From NCBI GenBank assembly GCA_026418015.1, contig JAOACE010000008.1, positions 186,001 through 250,000 of the forward strand: a stretch of 64,000 nucleotides of DNA. Direction: 5' to 3'. Shown one piece after another: positions 27,924 through 37,982 of this stretch (positions are counted from its first letter, which is position 1; each line of letters starts with the position of its first letter). Under the pieces are notes generated by a model, which was not told where the DNA came from, made no database searches, and was given only the letters and a program-made list of their open reading frames with translations. Made by a program: the position numbers and the translations under genes. The stretch is from Leptospiraceae bacterium. Its GTDB lineage: Bacteria; Spirochaetota; Leptospiria; Leptospirales; Leptonemataceae.

Positions 27924-28985
27924 CTAAAATGGTTTATTATAAAATCTACCTGTTGGCTTTTTATAATCTCCTGGTTTTATTCTTTCGTAATAATCTAAGG
28001 ATTGTAAGATATGCTCTAAATTTTCCTTTCTCCAAACAGGTAAAAGATTTTCTTTTATGGCCTCTTGTATTTTACATCCTTCTATATTAGAAATATGTTC
28101 ACAATTTCTAAACTTGCATGTACCCACTCTATCCTTCCATTCTGGGTAGGATTCATAAATCTCTTTTTTTGTTAGGTGAGCAAGCCCCCATTCTTTAATA
28201 CCGGGGGTATCTATTAAAATCAGTCTTTCGTTTACAGAAAACAACGACGATGTTGTTGTTGTATGTTTACCCTTGCCCGTAGTTTTACTAGTCTCTCTGG
28301 TTTTTTGCAAAGGCTTTCCTATGATCAAATTGGTCAATGTGGACTTACCTGTTCCAGACTGACCTGCTAATAATATCGTACCTTCTCGAAAATCACTTAA
28401 AAAATCGTTTAAAGATTTAAGATGATAGTTAAAACCAATTTCTTTTAGAATCACATCAAATTGATTCTTTTGGGAAGGTGCAGTAAGGTTATCCCAATAT
28501 ACCCATGGAACAAAATTTAAGTAATACAAACTTTGTCTTACAAAATAAATGTCGTCTTCGTTCGACGGATCCAGTAAATCGCACTTAGAAAAAAATATCA
28601 CTGGTTCTACGTTACCATTATAACATGCGATTAAAAACCTATCGATAAACCCCGTTCTTAAATCTGGTTCTTTTAAGCTTACAATTAAAACAGCAAAGTC
28701 TAAATTAGAACCAATGTTATGAATTTCTTCTGGTGATGCGCGAAGTAGCATGTTTTTTCTTGGTAATATCTCTTCGATTACTGGATGTGATTGACCATAT
28801 CCTGGTTCAGATACAAGTACATAATCACCAACACAACATGGGTTTCTAAAGGGAATTTTTGATGGATGTTCGTTTTGTTTAATCCTCATTTTACCGCGAA
28901 GAACTGCTAATCTTCTTTCTTTATAATCTTCTGACAAGATATAATAAAGATTTCCATGTATTTCTTGAATTCTATATTTTTTCAT
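27924..28985 (-). CDS. rsgA: Ribosome small subunit GTPase RsgA (YjeQ)
   Basis: 353 residues from the ATG at 28985, which has AAGGA upstream; an in-frame Met 16 codons earlier lacks one. An N-terminal OB-fold is followed by a circularly permuted GTPase in the order G4 (FSKCDLLD), G1 (LAGQSGTGKSTL), G2 T-rich GKGKHTTT and G3 (LIDTPGIKEWGL). The zinc finger is CKFRNCEHISNIEGC. RsgA checks the decoding site in late 30S assembly and releases RbfA. It diverges from a histidine kinase across a 64-nt gap that holds a palindrome. Confidence 0.94.
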   Translation of the reverse strand: MKKYRIQEIHGNLYYILSEDYKERRLAVLRGKMRIKQNEHPSKIPFRNPCCVGDYVLVSEPGYGQSHPVIEEILPRKNMLLRASPEEIHNIGSNLDFAVLIVSLKEPDLRTGFIDRFLIACYNGNVEPVIFFSKCDLLDPSNEDDIYFVRQSLYYLNFVPWVYWDNLTAPSQKNQFDVILKEIGFNYHLKSLNDFLSDFREGTILLAGQSGTGKSTLTNLIIGKPLQKTRETSKTTGKGKHTTTTSSLFSVNERLILIDTPGIKEWGLAHLTKKEIYESYPEWKDRVGTCKFRNCEHISNIEGCKIQEAIKENLLPVWRKENLEHILQSLDYYERIKPGDYKKPTGRFYNKPF

Positions 28986-29013
28986 TTTATATCCTTTTTT
29001 TATAAAAAAATAA

Positions 29014-29029
29014 TTTACAAACCTGTAAA
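29014..29029. promoter_or_regulatory. Palindrome between divergent rsgA and histidine-kinase genes
   Basis: TTTACA-AACC-TGTAAA is a perfect inverted repeat with 6-bp arms, centred between the two divergent start codons. It could be an operator for a dimeric regulator. A chance palindrome in AT-rich DNA is the alternative. Confidence 0.3.
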
Positions 29030-29049
29030 CCAAATTATATTAATAACGA

Positions 29050-30762
29050 ATGAAAAAGATTAATTATTACTTCAATTCTTTTTTAAGCTTTTATATAAAG
29101 AAATTTTTTCGGACAGAAAAAAGGGAAGTATATATTGGTAAAAGAAAGATCGATCAATTTCGAAGAAGCATCATTAAATACAGAAAAGTAGAAGAAATTA
29201 TTCAATATACCTGTGATTTTTTAAAAGATTTTTTATCAACACAACAAATTGGTTTTTTTTACTGGCATAAAGAATTAGGACATTTTGTAGATTATACAGA
29301 AAAAGAGAATTTTCAGCACAAAATACAAATTTTTGATCCTCTAATCCTCGTACTCACAGAATATGATTTAATTCTTCTAAAAAGAAACATAGAAGTGATT
29401 CGAAACGAAGAACACAGAAAAATCATTCTGGAATTTATGAATCAAAAAAAAGCCAATATTGTTATTCCTCTTATATTAAACGAATCTGTATTGGGATTAA
29501 TCTACGCAAAAACAGATAAATACATAAACATCGCTGATTATTTTTTATTAGATGAGTTAAGATACTTTGTGATTATAACGTTATCCAATGCATTGATCTA
29601 TCTTAGTCTAGAAAATCTTCTTAAAACATTAGAAGAAAGAGTAAAAGAAAGAACAAAAGAATTAGAAAAAGCACATCAGACTCTATTACAACAAGAAAAA
29701 ATGGCAACATTAGGAACGATGATCTCTGGTATTGCGCATGAACTTAACACACCCATAGGAGTAATCCAAGCTTCTTCGAAACAGATTACAGAAAACTTCG
29801 AAAACTTAATAGAAATCTTTTTTTTAAAAAAGGATTTTAAAAATCTTCCTGATGAATTTTTCGAAATTTTGTATTATTTTATCTTCCATCTTTCGATTTC
29901 TAATTCTAACGTCCAAACGAAAGCCTATAAATTAAAAAAACAACTTAAAGAGTACTTCGACTTAAACAAAATTCCCTATGATGATAACTTAATGAACTTT
30001 TTGATCGACTTTAAATTTTATGATGGCAATAACGAAGTATTTATCAATAAAAATAATTTAGTGAATAAAATTATAAATTTATATAATCAATCCTCTAAAG
30101 AAAATCAAAGCCATTTTTTAGAAACCTTAAAAAATATTGCTTGGATATACGAAAGTGTTAGTAGAATTAGTCATGCTTCCAATGTAATCCATAAACTAGT
30201 ACAATCTTTAAGAAATTATTCTAGAAGTTCAAAAAATGAATTTTTAACACATAATTTAAGTAATATAATCGATAGTGCCATTAACTTAACACAAAATACC
30301 ATAAAACATCGCGTTAAAATTATCAAAGAATATCATTACGAAGGAAATATAGTCTGCGATGGTAACCAAATCCAACAAGTTTTGATCAATTTAATTATCA
30401 ATGCTTTCCATGCATTAAGAAATATACAAAGAGAAGATCCATTCATAAAAATTCATACAAGAGAATTGAACCAAGAAACCATAGAAATTCAAATTATTGA
30501 TAACGGTCCTGGAATTCCCAAAGAAATCCAACAACAGGTATGGGATCCTTTTTTTACTACCAAAGCTCCTGGCGAAGGTACTGGTTTAGGATTAGGTATT
30601 GTAAAAAATATCATAGAAAATCATCATGGAAAGGTTTATTTTGAATCCAACAAAGATGGTACCATTTTTTTTATTCAACTACCTAAAAATCAGCCGTCAA
30701 ATCACTCAACAAAAGTAAGCTCTCATCCATCAATAAAATTTGGTAGGTATGACTGGCGCTAA
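29050..30762 (+). CDS. GAF-domain sensor histidine kinase
   Basis: 570 residues, no membrane segment. A GAF-like sensor covers about residues 45-185 ([12 protein letters not shown] to [18 protein letters not shown]), then a coiled linker [17 protein letters not shown]. The H-box is [16 protein letters not shown] with His230. Helix 2 of the dimerisation domain is delayed by an insertion of about 110 residues (235-370), as in some soluble kinases of this type. The HATPase domain is canonical: [18 protein letters not shown] and [13 protein letters not shown]. There is no receiver domain and no adjacent response regulator. The 3' end overlaps the convergent exporter gene by 33 nt. Confidence 0.88.
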   Translation: MKKINYYFNSFLSFYIKKFFRTEKREVYIGKRKIDQFRRSIIKYRKVEEIIQYTCDFLKDFLSTQQIGFFYWHKELGHFVDYTEKENFQHKIQIFDPLILVLTEYDLILLKRNIEVIRNEEHRKIILEFMNQKKANIVIPLILNESVLGLIYAKTDKYINIADYFLLDELRYFVIITLSNALIYLSLENLLKTLEERVKERTKELEKAHQTLLQQEKMATLGTMISGIAHELNTPIGVIQASSKQITENFENLIEIFFLKKDFKNLPDEFFEILYYFIFHLSISNSNVQTKAYKLKKQLKEYFDLNKIPYDDNLMNFLIDFKFYDGNNEVFINKNNLVNKIINLYNQSSKENQSHFLETLKNIAWIYESVSRISHASNVIHKLVQSLRNYSRSSKNEFLTHNLSNIIDSAINLTQNTIKHRVKIIKEYHYEGNIVCDGNQIQQVLINLIINAFHALRNIQREDPFIKIHTRELNQETIEIQIIDNGPGIPKEIQQQVWDPFFTTKAPGEGTGLGLGIVKNIIENHHGKVYFESNKDGTIFFIQLPKNQPSNHSTKVSSHPSIKFGRYDWR

Positions 30763-31344
30763 GAACTCTTTTACTCCTAAAAAAATTATATAAATTCCAT
30801 ATATAAAAAATATAATAAAAAATATATAATTAGTTTTTTTTAAATTTTTTTTATCTTGAACCAAACCATAAAAAAAATCTCCCAAAAAAATAAGCATTAA
30901 AAATGCTAAGATTACTCCAACAAAAAAACTAAAAATCAGCAAAAACTGGTTCGATAACGATTCCATCAATGCAGGTAGAAGGATCGATGCAAAATATAAC
31001 ATTGCTTTAGGATTGGATAAATTCGTAAAAAGTCCTTTTGCATAAAAATTCGCTTGTTTTGAATTTTCGCTAGGAATTTCTACACTTTCAATTTTTAAAA
31101 CCTGAAAACTTAAATAAATGATATACAATCCACCTAAGATAGATAAATACGAAATAAATTCATTTAAGATAACCGAAAATCCTAACAATACGGATAAAAC
31201 ATAGATCCCATTCCCAGTCAAAATGCCTAACAAAACTTGAATGCCTTTTTTGTATCCATAAAACATCGATGTTCGAACTACCAAAAGCATATCTGGTCCA
31301 GGAATTAAAACGCCGATAAATCCAATTAAAAATAATTTTATCAT
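30730..31344 (-). CDS. LysE/RhtB-family amino-acid exporter
   Basis: 204 residues with about six hydrophobic helices. The N-terminal signature FLIGFIGVLIPGPDMLLVV (family G-x-x-x-x-P-G-P) and the later LFTNLSNPKAMLYFAS (N-P-K motif) place it in the LysE superfamily, RhtB branch. Such proteins export amino acids such as homoserine, threonine or leucine. The substrate is unknown. It overlaps the upstream short-chain dehydrogenase by 4 nt, so the two are co-translated. Confidence 0.88.
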   Translation of the reverse strand: MIKLFLIGFIGVLIPGPDMLLVVRTSMFYGYKKGIQVLLGILTGNGIYVLSVLLGFSVILNEFISYLSILGGLYIIYLSFQVLKIESVEIPSENSKQANFYAKGLFTNLSNPKAMLYFASILLPALMESLSNQFLLIFSFFVGVILAFLMLIFLGDFFYGLVQDKKNLKKTNYIFFIIFFIYGIYIIFLGVKEFLAPVIPTKFY

Positions 31345-32078
31345 ATTGTTCGAATATCTACATAAGAACCACTATCGTAAGAAAAAATTTTATCTAAAAG
31401 TTGGTATATCTTTTCTCCTACTTGATCTGGGTCTGGCATTTGGGGCGTATTTCTTGCTTCTAACAACCTTCTAAAAGATGGATACTTCCCTAAATCTATG
31501 TTTTGTTTTAGAATCATATCTTGCATCTCTGTATGAACTAACCCTGGTGCCAAGGAAATAAATTTTTTTTGGGGAAATTCTCCTGCATATAGTTTTATCA
31601 GCATATTGAGTGCAGCTTTTGATAAAGCATATGCATTCCAACCTCTATTACCACTTATCGATGCACCACTAGAAATAGCGAATATTTTTTGAATGTTAGC
31701 AATCACACCTTTTTTTTCTAATCGAAACAATGTATCTAAAATCATTTTATTCGACCACAAATTAACGTTCATTACTTGCAGAATTTCTTCTAAAGAAGTG
31801 TCTTGAATATCTTTAATGGTTCCTAAAATTCCAGAATTCAAAACCACAAATTCCATTTCTATGGGGTTAGGTAATTTCTCGAAAAAATCTTCTATAATAG
31901 ATTCAATTTTAGAAAGATGTGCTAAATCACAAAAAATGTGCATATAATCCGATGGATATTCTTCTATTAAGGGACTGCTACTTCGAGATAATCCAATTAC
32001 CTTATGAGTTTTAATAAAAGCTTTTGCTAATCCCTTTCCTAAGCCTCGACTCGTTCCCGTAATCAAAACATAATTCAT
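31341..32078 (-). CDS. Short-chain dehydrogenase/reductase (SDR)
   Basis: 245 residues of a classical SDR. The cofactor site is VLITGTSRGLGKGLAKAF (T-G-x3-G-x-G), VVLNSGILG is the N-A-G equivalent, and the catalytic Ser and Tyr-x3-Lys appear as AISSGASISGNRGWNAYALSK. The C-terminal region SLAPGLVHTEMQDMI and the size resemble sepiapterin reductase or benzil reductase types. Preference for NADPH is suggested by the Arg after the first Gly (TSRGLG). The substrate cannot be assigned. It forms a two-gene unit with the LysE-type exporter. Confidence 0.88.
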   Translation of the reverse strand: MNYVLITGTSRGLGKGLAKAFIKTHKVIGLSRSSSPLIEEYPSDYMHIFCDLAHLSKIESIIEDFFEKLPNPIEMEFVVLNSGILGTIKDIQDTSLEEILQVMNVNLWSNKMILDTLFRLEKKGVIANIQKIFAISSGASISGNRGWNAYALSKAALNMLIKLYAGEFPQKKFISLAPGLVHTEMQDMILKQNIDLGKYPSFRRLLEARNTPQMPDPDQVGEKIYQLLDKIFSYDSGSYVDIRTI

Positions 32079-32174
32079 AAAAAAAGCGAAATTTAAAATA
32101 AAATTTTTTTGTAAACTAATTAAAAATCAATTTTTTTGAATGTAATATTTTACTTTTTTTTTGATTCTATAAAT

Positions 32175-33062
32175 ATGGAAAAAAATTTGTACTTTGACAT
32201 GATTCACGAAACAACCGAGAATACAGAGAACAAAGAAGCTATATCAAAATTAGATTGGAAATTTTTAATTTCCGAAATACCAGAAAATAGTTTGGTATTA
32301 GATGCTCGATCCGAAGAAGAATTCAAAGAAAATACTGTTAAAGGTGCTTTTAATGCTTCGTTTATCCGAAAACCCCATGGTTCTAGTACTAAGTCCATGT
32401 TGAAATTATCTTCTTATCTGCAAACAATCGTTAATTTAAGTAGCAATTATGAAAATATTGTGATTTTTGACGAAGGGATAGGAATGTTTGCAGGTAAACT
32501 ATGCTTTCTACTAAAATCTGTGTTAGATAAAAATAAAAATGTATATATATTGGATAAAATTTTTAATGAAATCGATCTAGAAAAACTTCAACCTGGTACA
32601 GAAGAAAATGTAATTCAAGAAACAGAAGTAAAAAAACCCTTTTCTTTTAAAGATATTGTTCCTATAAGTTTTATTCAAACCAATTTGGTTAAAGTACAAC
32701 TGATCGATGTAAGGACGAAAGAAGAATACGAAGGTTTACTCCCTCGTTATATTAACCCTGAACCTGGTTCTATTTGTGGTAGAATTCCGGGAGCAATTCA
32801 TTTTGATTGGTTGGAACTCTACGACGATAATGGTCATCTATTACCCAAGCAACTTGTGATAAAGAAATTACGGCAAGCAAACCTAATTTTAGAAAGACCA
32901 ACCATTTTGTATGATTTTAACGGTGCTCGTTCGTGTTTTGTTGCTCTCGTGCTAAAAGAATGTAAATACAGAGATGTAAAAGTTTTTTTGGGCTCTTGGC
33001 TCGAATGGAGAAAAACGAAATTGCCAAAACAAAACGTTAAGATATGGTATCCAGAAAACTAA
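32175..33062 (+). CDS. Tandem rhodanese-fold protein lacking the catalytic Cys
   Basis: 295 residues from the ATG at 32175; the start is uncertain because no clear ribosome site exists and other in-frame Met codons lie nearby. Two rhodanese domains are present. The first is WKFLISEIPENSLVLDARSEEEF to about 145. The second opens VQLIDVRTKEEYEGLLPRYI, runs through GRIPGAIHFDWLELYD and ends in GSWLEWRKTKLP, as in 3-mercaptopyruvate sulfurtransferases. The active loop that is normally Y-C-x-x-G-x-R reads YDFNGARS, with Asp replacing the sulfur-carrying Cys, and the first domain also lacks Cys there. Persulfide transfer is therefore unlikely. metG starts 4 nt downstream. Confidence 0.8.
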   Translation: MEKNLYFDMIHETTENTENKEAISKLDWKFLISEIPENSLVLDARSEEEFKENTVKGAFNASFIRKPHGSSTKSMLKLSSYLQTIVNLSSNYENIVIFDEGIGMFAGKLCFLLKSVLDKNKNVYILDKIFNEIDLEKLQPGTEENVIQETEVKKPFSFKDIVPISFIQTNLVKVQLIDVRTKEEYEGLLPRYINPEPGSICGRIPGAIHFDWLELYDDNGHLLPKQLVIKKLRQANLILERPTILYDFNGARSCFVALVLKECKYRDVKVFLGSWLEWRKTKLPKQNVKIWYPEN

Positions 33063-33066
33063 ACGT

Positions 33067-35100
33067 ATGAAGAATCAACCATCAAAAAAAATCCTCGTAA
33101 CATCCGCTTTACCTTATGCCAATGGACCAATTCACTTGGGTCATTTGGTTGAATACATTCAAACAGATATTTGGGTGCGATTCCAAAAATTATTAGGAAA
33201 CGAAGTTTATTATTTTTGTGCAGATGATACTCATGGTACCCCTATTATGCTTTCTGCGCAAAAGCAAAACAAAACCCCCGAAGAATTAATCCAAGAGGTA
33301 CACAAAGAACATTACAGAGATTTAAGTTTATTCGAAGTAGAATTCGATAACTATTACACAACCAATTCACCAGAAAACCAAGAGCTTTCCGAAACCATCT
33401 ATCTTAGAGCAAAAGAAAAAGGTTATATCTACAAAAAAAATATAACTCAACTCTATTGCCCTCACGATAAAATGTTTTTACCCGATCGTTATGTTAAAGG
33501 AACTTGTCCTAAGTGTGGAGCGAAAAATCAATATGGAGATTCCTGCGAAGTATGTGGTGCATCTTATCGTCCTAACGATTTAATCGAACCTCAATGTGCT
33601 ATCTGCGGAACTAAACCCATAGAAAAAGAACAAGAACACATATTTTTTAAACTATCTGCATTCGAAGATTTCCTTCGCGAATGGTTAAAGGTTCATGTAG
33701 ACGAAGGTGTTAGAAACAAAATGTACGAATGGTTAGATCAAGGTTTAAAGGATTGGGATATAAGTAGAGATGGACCATATTTTGGTTTTAAAATACCTGG
33801 CGAAGAAAATAAATATTTCTATGTCTGGTTAGATGCACCTATTGGTTATATAGCATCATCCTTAAACTATTTTAAAAAAGTAGGGAAAGCAAATTTATTC
33901 GATGAATTTTGGAAAGAAGAAAACGAAAATAAAACCTATGTATACCATTTTATTGGAAAGGATATTACGTACTTTCACACACTATTTTGGCCTGCAATTT
34001 TAAAAGCATCCAACTTTCGCACTCCTACTTCTGTATTTGTCCATGGCTTTTTAACAATCAATGGCGAAAAGATGTCCAAATCGCGAGGAACATTTGTAAA
34101 AGCATCGAGCTATCTAAAACATTTAGATCCTCTTGCATTACGTTATTATTATGCTTCTCGAATTTCCAATACCTTAGACGATATCGATTTAACCATCAAT
34201 GATTTTATCCTAAAATATAACACCTCTGTTGTTGGAAATTTTGCTAATATCTTTTCGCGAAGCGCAAAATTATTGGAAAAATTGAACAATCAATTATCAG
34301 AAACTATCACCGAAGAAGGAAAAATATTACTACAAAACATACAACAAAAAAAAGGCGATATTATCAAATATTACGAAGAAAGAAATTTTCAAAGAGTTGT
34401 TCGAATTATCGAAGAAATCGGATCAGAAATCAATCGATATATTACCGAAAAAGAACCCTGGGTAATGATTAAACAAGACGAAGAAAAAACTAGACAAGTC
34501 ATCACGGATATTTTTAATGCTGGTTGGATTTTGAGTATTTATCTATATCCAATTATTCCTTCTTTTAGTAAGGGAATTTGGGAATTTCTAAACATCCCAG
34601 TAAACTATGAATGTAATTTTAATGCTATCGCGAATAATATTGAAAAACAAACGCTATTACCACCCAAACATAAAATTCATCCTTATAGACATTTAGCTGT
34701 AAGAATTCAAAAAGAACAGGTAGATAACATGTTTAAAGAAGAAAAATCACCAGAGCTAGAAAAACAAGAAGTAAACTATATAAGCATAGAAGATTTAAAT
34801 AAAATCGAGTTAAAAATAGGAAAAATCATCGAGGCAAAAGAAGTAGAAGGTTCTGATAAATTATTACAACTAAAAGTAGACTTAGGCGAAGAAAAGCCGC
34901 GAAATGTATTTGCTGGGATAAAAAAATTCTATAAACCAGAAGATATTGTAGGAATGAAGGTAGTAGTAGTTGCAAACTTAAAACCAAGACAAATGAAGTT
35001 TGGAACATCCGAAGCAATGCTGCTTGCTGCAAGCGATAAAGAAACCCTTTCTTTGATTGTTCCTCAAAAAGATGTATCTGTTGGATCGCGATTAAGTTAA
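33067..35100 (+). CDS. metG: Methionyl-tRNA synthetase MetG
   Basis: 677 residues, the long MetG1 form. The class I signature is PYANGPIHLGHLVEY (H23-L-G-H26) and the KMSKS loop starts at K335. Between them the CP domain has two zinc knuckles (CPKCGAKNQYGDSCEVCGA and a further C-x-x-C in CAICGT). A C-terminal EMAP/Trbp111-type tRNA-binding domain begins near residue 575 (IEDLNKIELKIGKI) and ends PQKDVSVGSRLS, as expected for the dimeric enzyme. The stop TAA shares its last base with the next gene's ATG, and a strong hairpin follows immediately. Confidence 0.96.
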   Translation: MKNQPSKKILVTSALPYANGPIHLGHLVEYIQTDIWVRFQKLLGNEVYYFCADDTHGTPIMLSAQKQNKTPEELIQEVHKEHYRDLSLFEVEFDNYYTTNSPENQELSETIYLRAKEKGYIYKKNITQLYCPHDKMFLPDRYVKGTCPKCGAKNQYGDSCEVCGASYRPNDLIEPQCAICGTKPIEKEQEHIFFKLSAFEDFLREWLKVHVDEGVRNKMYEWLDQGLKDWDISRDGPYFGFKIPGEENKYFYVWLDAPIGYIASSLNYFKKVGKANLFDEFWKEENENKTYVYHFIGKDITYFHTLFWPAILKASNFRTPTSVFVHGFLTINGEKMSKSRGTFVKASSYLKHLDPLALRYYYASRISNTLDDIDLTINDFILKYNTSVVGNFANIFSRSAKLLEKLNNQLSETITEEGKILLQNIQQKKGDIIKYYEERNFQRVVRIIEEIGSEINRYITEKEPWVMIKQDEEKTRQVITDIFNAGWILSIYLYPIIPSFSKGIWEFLNIPVNYECNFNAIANNIEKQTLLPPKHKIHPYRHLAVRIQKEQVDNMFKEEKSPELEKQEVNYISIEDLNKIELKIGKIIEAKEVEGSDKLLQLKVDLGEEKPRNVFAGIKKFYKPEDIVGMKVVVVANLKPRQMKFGTSEAMLLAASDKETLSLIVPQKDVSVGSRLS

Positions 35101-37982
35101 TGAAAAAGTCAGATTATATTCTTAATCTGACTTTTTGGTTTTTCTTCTGTGGTTCGCTTTTTTCTCAACCCATCGTTCAAAGTTTTTATTCCTACAAAAC
35201 GATTGAATCCGATCATTTTAAAATTCATTTTCCAGGTCAGTATCAAGATTTTGCTTATTATTTTTTAAACTTAGCAGAAACCATTCATAAAAACTTAAAA
35301 AAAACCTATTTTATAGATAACGCGAAAACAAATTTAGTATTAGTTTTTAACCATGATGTTTCAAATGCCTATACTACCGTTCATGGTTTAGATACCATTG
35401 TCTTTTACCTAACACCACCAGAAACAGGAACATTTGCAAATTACAAAAACTGGTACGAGCAATTGATCATTCATGAATATACCCATGTTATTACGCTTCG
35501 CCCCTATCAAGATTTTTTGAATTATACCTTTCGATTATTCTTTGGTGTTCCACCGAACTTAGCACTTCCCAATGGATTAATTGAAGGGATTGCTGTGATA
35601 GAAGAATCTTATCAAAAAGACGAAGGAAGACTTTTTGATGCAAATACCAATTCTTTAATACGAAATCAACTTCTCTATCATAAATTTCCTTCTATTGAAG
35701 AAATTCTTGGTGGTTCGTACTATTGGCCAATGGAAGATATCAACTACTTATACGGTGCAAGATATATCCAAACAATTTTAGAACAAGAAAATAAAAATCA
35801 ATTCGTATCGATCTTTTATTCTAAGAACTTACCAATTTTACTTTCGAAACGATTTGAAGAAAATCAACTTAAAGATTATGAATTCTATTTCCAAAAATTA
35901 AAGGAAAAAGAATATATTTTTTATAAAAATTGGTTTATAACAAAAACAAAAAATCCTACAACACCCTACGAACAATTGACTTTTAATGGCGGTTGGAAAA
36001 GTTATTTAAAAATTTTTAATAATAATTTTTATTATTTCGAAAAAAGTTCTTATCGTAGTCCAGGTATATATCAACTTACAGAAAACCAATTAGTCTACAA
36101 AGCATTACAATTAAACAACTATTTTATCGATTCGCATTTTATTATAACCTCTGAACCTGTTTTTTTTAATGGAGATAATATTATCCAACACAATATTTTT
36201 ATTAACCAAAAAGAGTTAATCGAAGACAATTTGCAAACTACGCGAAAATGGAATCCATTATTCTACAAAGACCATTTAATTTTTCTCGAAAAAGAGGATC
36301 CATATATAAGATGGGTTTTAGTACCTTTAATAAAAAAAGGAAATGATTATTTTATTCAAAATGATTCGAAAAAAATTTTCTTTAAAACAAGTTTTTTTAA
36401 TACAATCGATTTTCCAACAATCATCGAAGAGGATTTGTATTTTATTTTAAAATTAAACGATTCGCGAAAGCATATTTTGATAAAATGTAATCTCTACAAC
36501 TATCATTGTAAATCGATTTTTTCTTCCGAAGGAGAAATAACAACATTATCATCATTTAATCATAAAATCTTTTTTAGCAGTAATATTAACGAAAACTACG
36601 AAATCTACGAATATGATTTAGAAAAAAACCAAATTATCCAGAGAACCAATTCGTTTTTGAATGCAAAATTTCCTGTTTATTCGAACGATTATCTTTATTT
36701 TATTGGAGAAACCTACAATGGGTACGAAGTCTTTCGAATTCCAGAAAAATATTTATTGAATAAAGATGCAAAAAATTATTTTTCTTTCGAAGATGTTAAC
36801 CTAGAAGAAATAAAAGAATTCTCTTTACCAAAAAATCCCTTACAATCCTACGATTATCGCTTAAAAGAATTTCGTTTTTACTTAGATGGAATATTTGCGA
36901 ACAATCAAAGTGATGTTGCTTTACACTTTTCTGGCTATGATCCTTTAAGAAGACATGAACTGAATTTCGGAACAGGTATTTTTGATGACTATACTCTATA
37001 TTTTATTAGTTATAGTTACAATCGTTTTTTGCCCAATCTTCAATTCGCATTTGTTAAAACTAATCCCTTCGAATCGGACAAGAATTGTTGGACGCTTCTG
37101 AATTCTTCGTTGAGAAATTATCTTTGCAAAATAGTTTATGGGTTCGAAAGATATCATTTGGGGTTTCTATATCCCTTTCGATTTCGATTATTAAAATCTA
37201 ATACATTGATAGGTTTGAACCATCAAAAAAATCGTAATGCTTTTTATAATAGTAATGCTGTTTATCAGTACAATGATTTTGATCAATATTCTTTGATTTT
37301 TCTTCAATCTTTTTATTATTTTGAACACTATTATTATTCTATTAGTCCAGAAAATGGGTTTAATTTTGAATTCCGAATTGAGCACTTTCCTTATAAATGG
37401 AATAAGATTACTTTTTATGATAGCTTTAAACCATACAATCAATTCTATACTTATTCGAACATTTCCATTCTAAGTGAATTCTTTCTGCCATGGTTTGTTC
37501 AAAATCATGTTCCGTATGTTTCTTTCTTTACGAATTTTAATAAAGGAGAAGACTATCAATTTGTTCGCAATCGTCTAGCAATTTATCAATATGGTATTGC
37601 AACAAAAGATTCTACTTATGGTAGTGGAAATATTGTTTCTTCGGTAGAATATCGTTTTCCTTTGGTTTACTCTTCGAAAAGAATTTTTTGGTTTTTACCT
37701 GAAGTTGGCTTACATTGGATTATGCTTGCTCCCTTCTATCAGATGGGGAAAAGTTTCGAAAAATCCATCTACGAAGATAAAAAAATCTTTTATTCTAAGG
37801 GGATTCGAGCTACATTGAAATTATATGCATTTTTCTTACCATTTTATTTGAATGTTATTTATGCGAAAGGAACGGAAGAACAAATTTCTTTTGGTTTTTC
37901 TTTTGATGCAAATTTTCGTATGCAAAGTTTACAGCATCTACAACATCCTGAATATCTTCCTCCGACATGGCGCTATAAATAG
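35100..37982 (+). CDS. Large exported metalloprotease-like protein with beta-rich body
   Basis: 960 residues. The start MKKSDYILNLTFWFFFCGSL ends in a plausible Sec cleavage site. Residues 30-230 form a peptidase_MA/M1-like gluzincin module: IIHEYTHV gives the zinc H125-E-x-x-H129, and NGLIEGIAVIEES gives the third ligand E162. Residues about 280-620 consist of repeated short strands (YDLEKNQIIQR-like), suggestive of a TolB/WD-type propeller. The last 340 residues are aromatic-rich amphipathic strands ending in an Arg-Tyr-Lys, like an outer-membrane barrel. It is probably a cell-surface or outer-membrane hydrolase. Its 3' end overlaps the convergent DegT gene by 128 nt. Confidence 0.65.
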   Translation: MKKSDYILNLTFWFFFCGSLFSQPIVQSFYSYKTIESDHFKIHFPGQYQDFAYYFLNLAETIHKNLKKTYFIDNAKTNLVLVFNHDVSNAYTTVHGLDTIVFYLTPPETGTFANYKNWYEQLIIHEYTHVITLRPYQDFLNYTFRLFFGVPPNLALPNGLIEGIAVIEESYQKDEGRLFDANTNSLIRNQLLYHKFPSIEEILGGSYYWPMEDINYLYGARYIQTILEQENKNQFVSIFYSKNLPILLSKRFEENQLKDYEFYFQKLKEKEYIFYKNWFITKTKNPTTPYEQLTFNGGWKSYLKIFNNNFYYFEKSSYRSPGIYQLTENQLVYKALQLNNYFIDSHFIITSEPVFFNGDNIIQHNIFINQKELIEDNLQTTRKWNPLFYKDHLIFLEKEDPYIRWVLVPLIKKGNDYFIQNDSKKIFFKTSFFNTIDFPTIIEEDLYFILKLNDSRKHILIKCNLYNYHCKSIFSSEGEITTLSSFNHKIFFSSNINENYEIYEYDLEKNQIIQRTNSFLNAKFPVYSNDYLYFIGETYNGYEVFRIPEKYLLNKDAKNYFSFEDVNLEEIKEFSLPKNPLQSYDYRLKEFRFYLDGIFANNQSDVALHFSGYDPLRRHELNFGTGIFDDYTLYFISYSYNRFLPNLQFAFVKTNPFESDKNCWTLLNSSLRNYLCKIVYGFERYHLGFLYPFRFRLLKSNTLIGLNHQKNRNAFYNSNAVYQYNDFDQYSLIFLQSFYYFEHYYYSISPENGFNFEFRIEHFPYKWNKITFYDSFKPYNQFYTYSNISILSEFFLPWFVQNHVPYVSFFTNFNKGEDYQFVRNRLAIYQYGIATKDSTYGSGNIVSSVEYRFPLVYSSKRIFWFLPEVGLHWIMLAPFYQMGKSFEKSIYEDKKIFYSKGIRATLKLYAFFLPFYLNVIYAKGTEEQISFGFSFDANFRMQSLQHLQHPEYLPPTWRYK
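35103..35136 (+). terminator. Perfect hairpin after metG, inside the next gene's signal-peptide codons
   Basis: A 14-bp perfect stem (AAAAAGTCAGATTA / TAATCTGACTTTTT) with a 6-nt loop, ending in five T residues, begins 3 nt after the metG stop. It has the form of an intrinsic terminator but lies within codons 2-12 of the following exported protein. It could terminate metG transcripts or attenuate the downstream gene. Confidence 0.65.
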
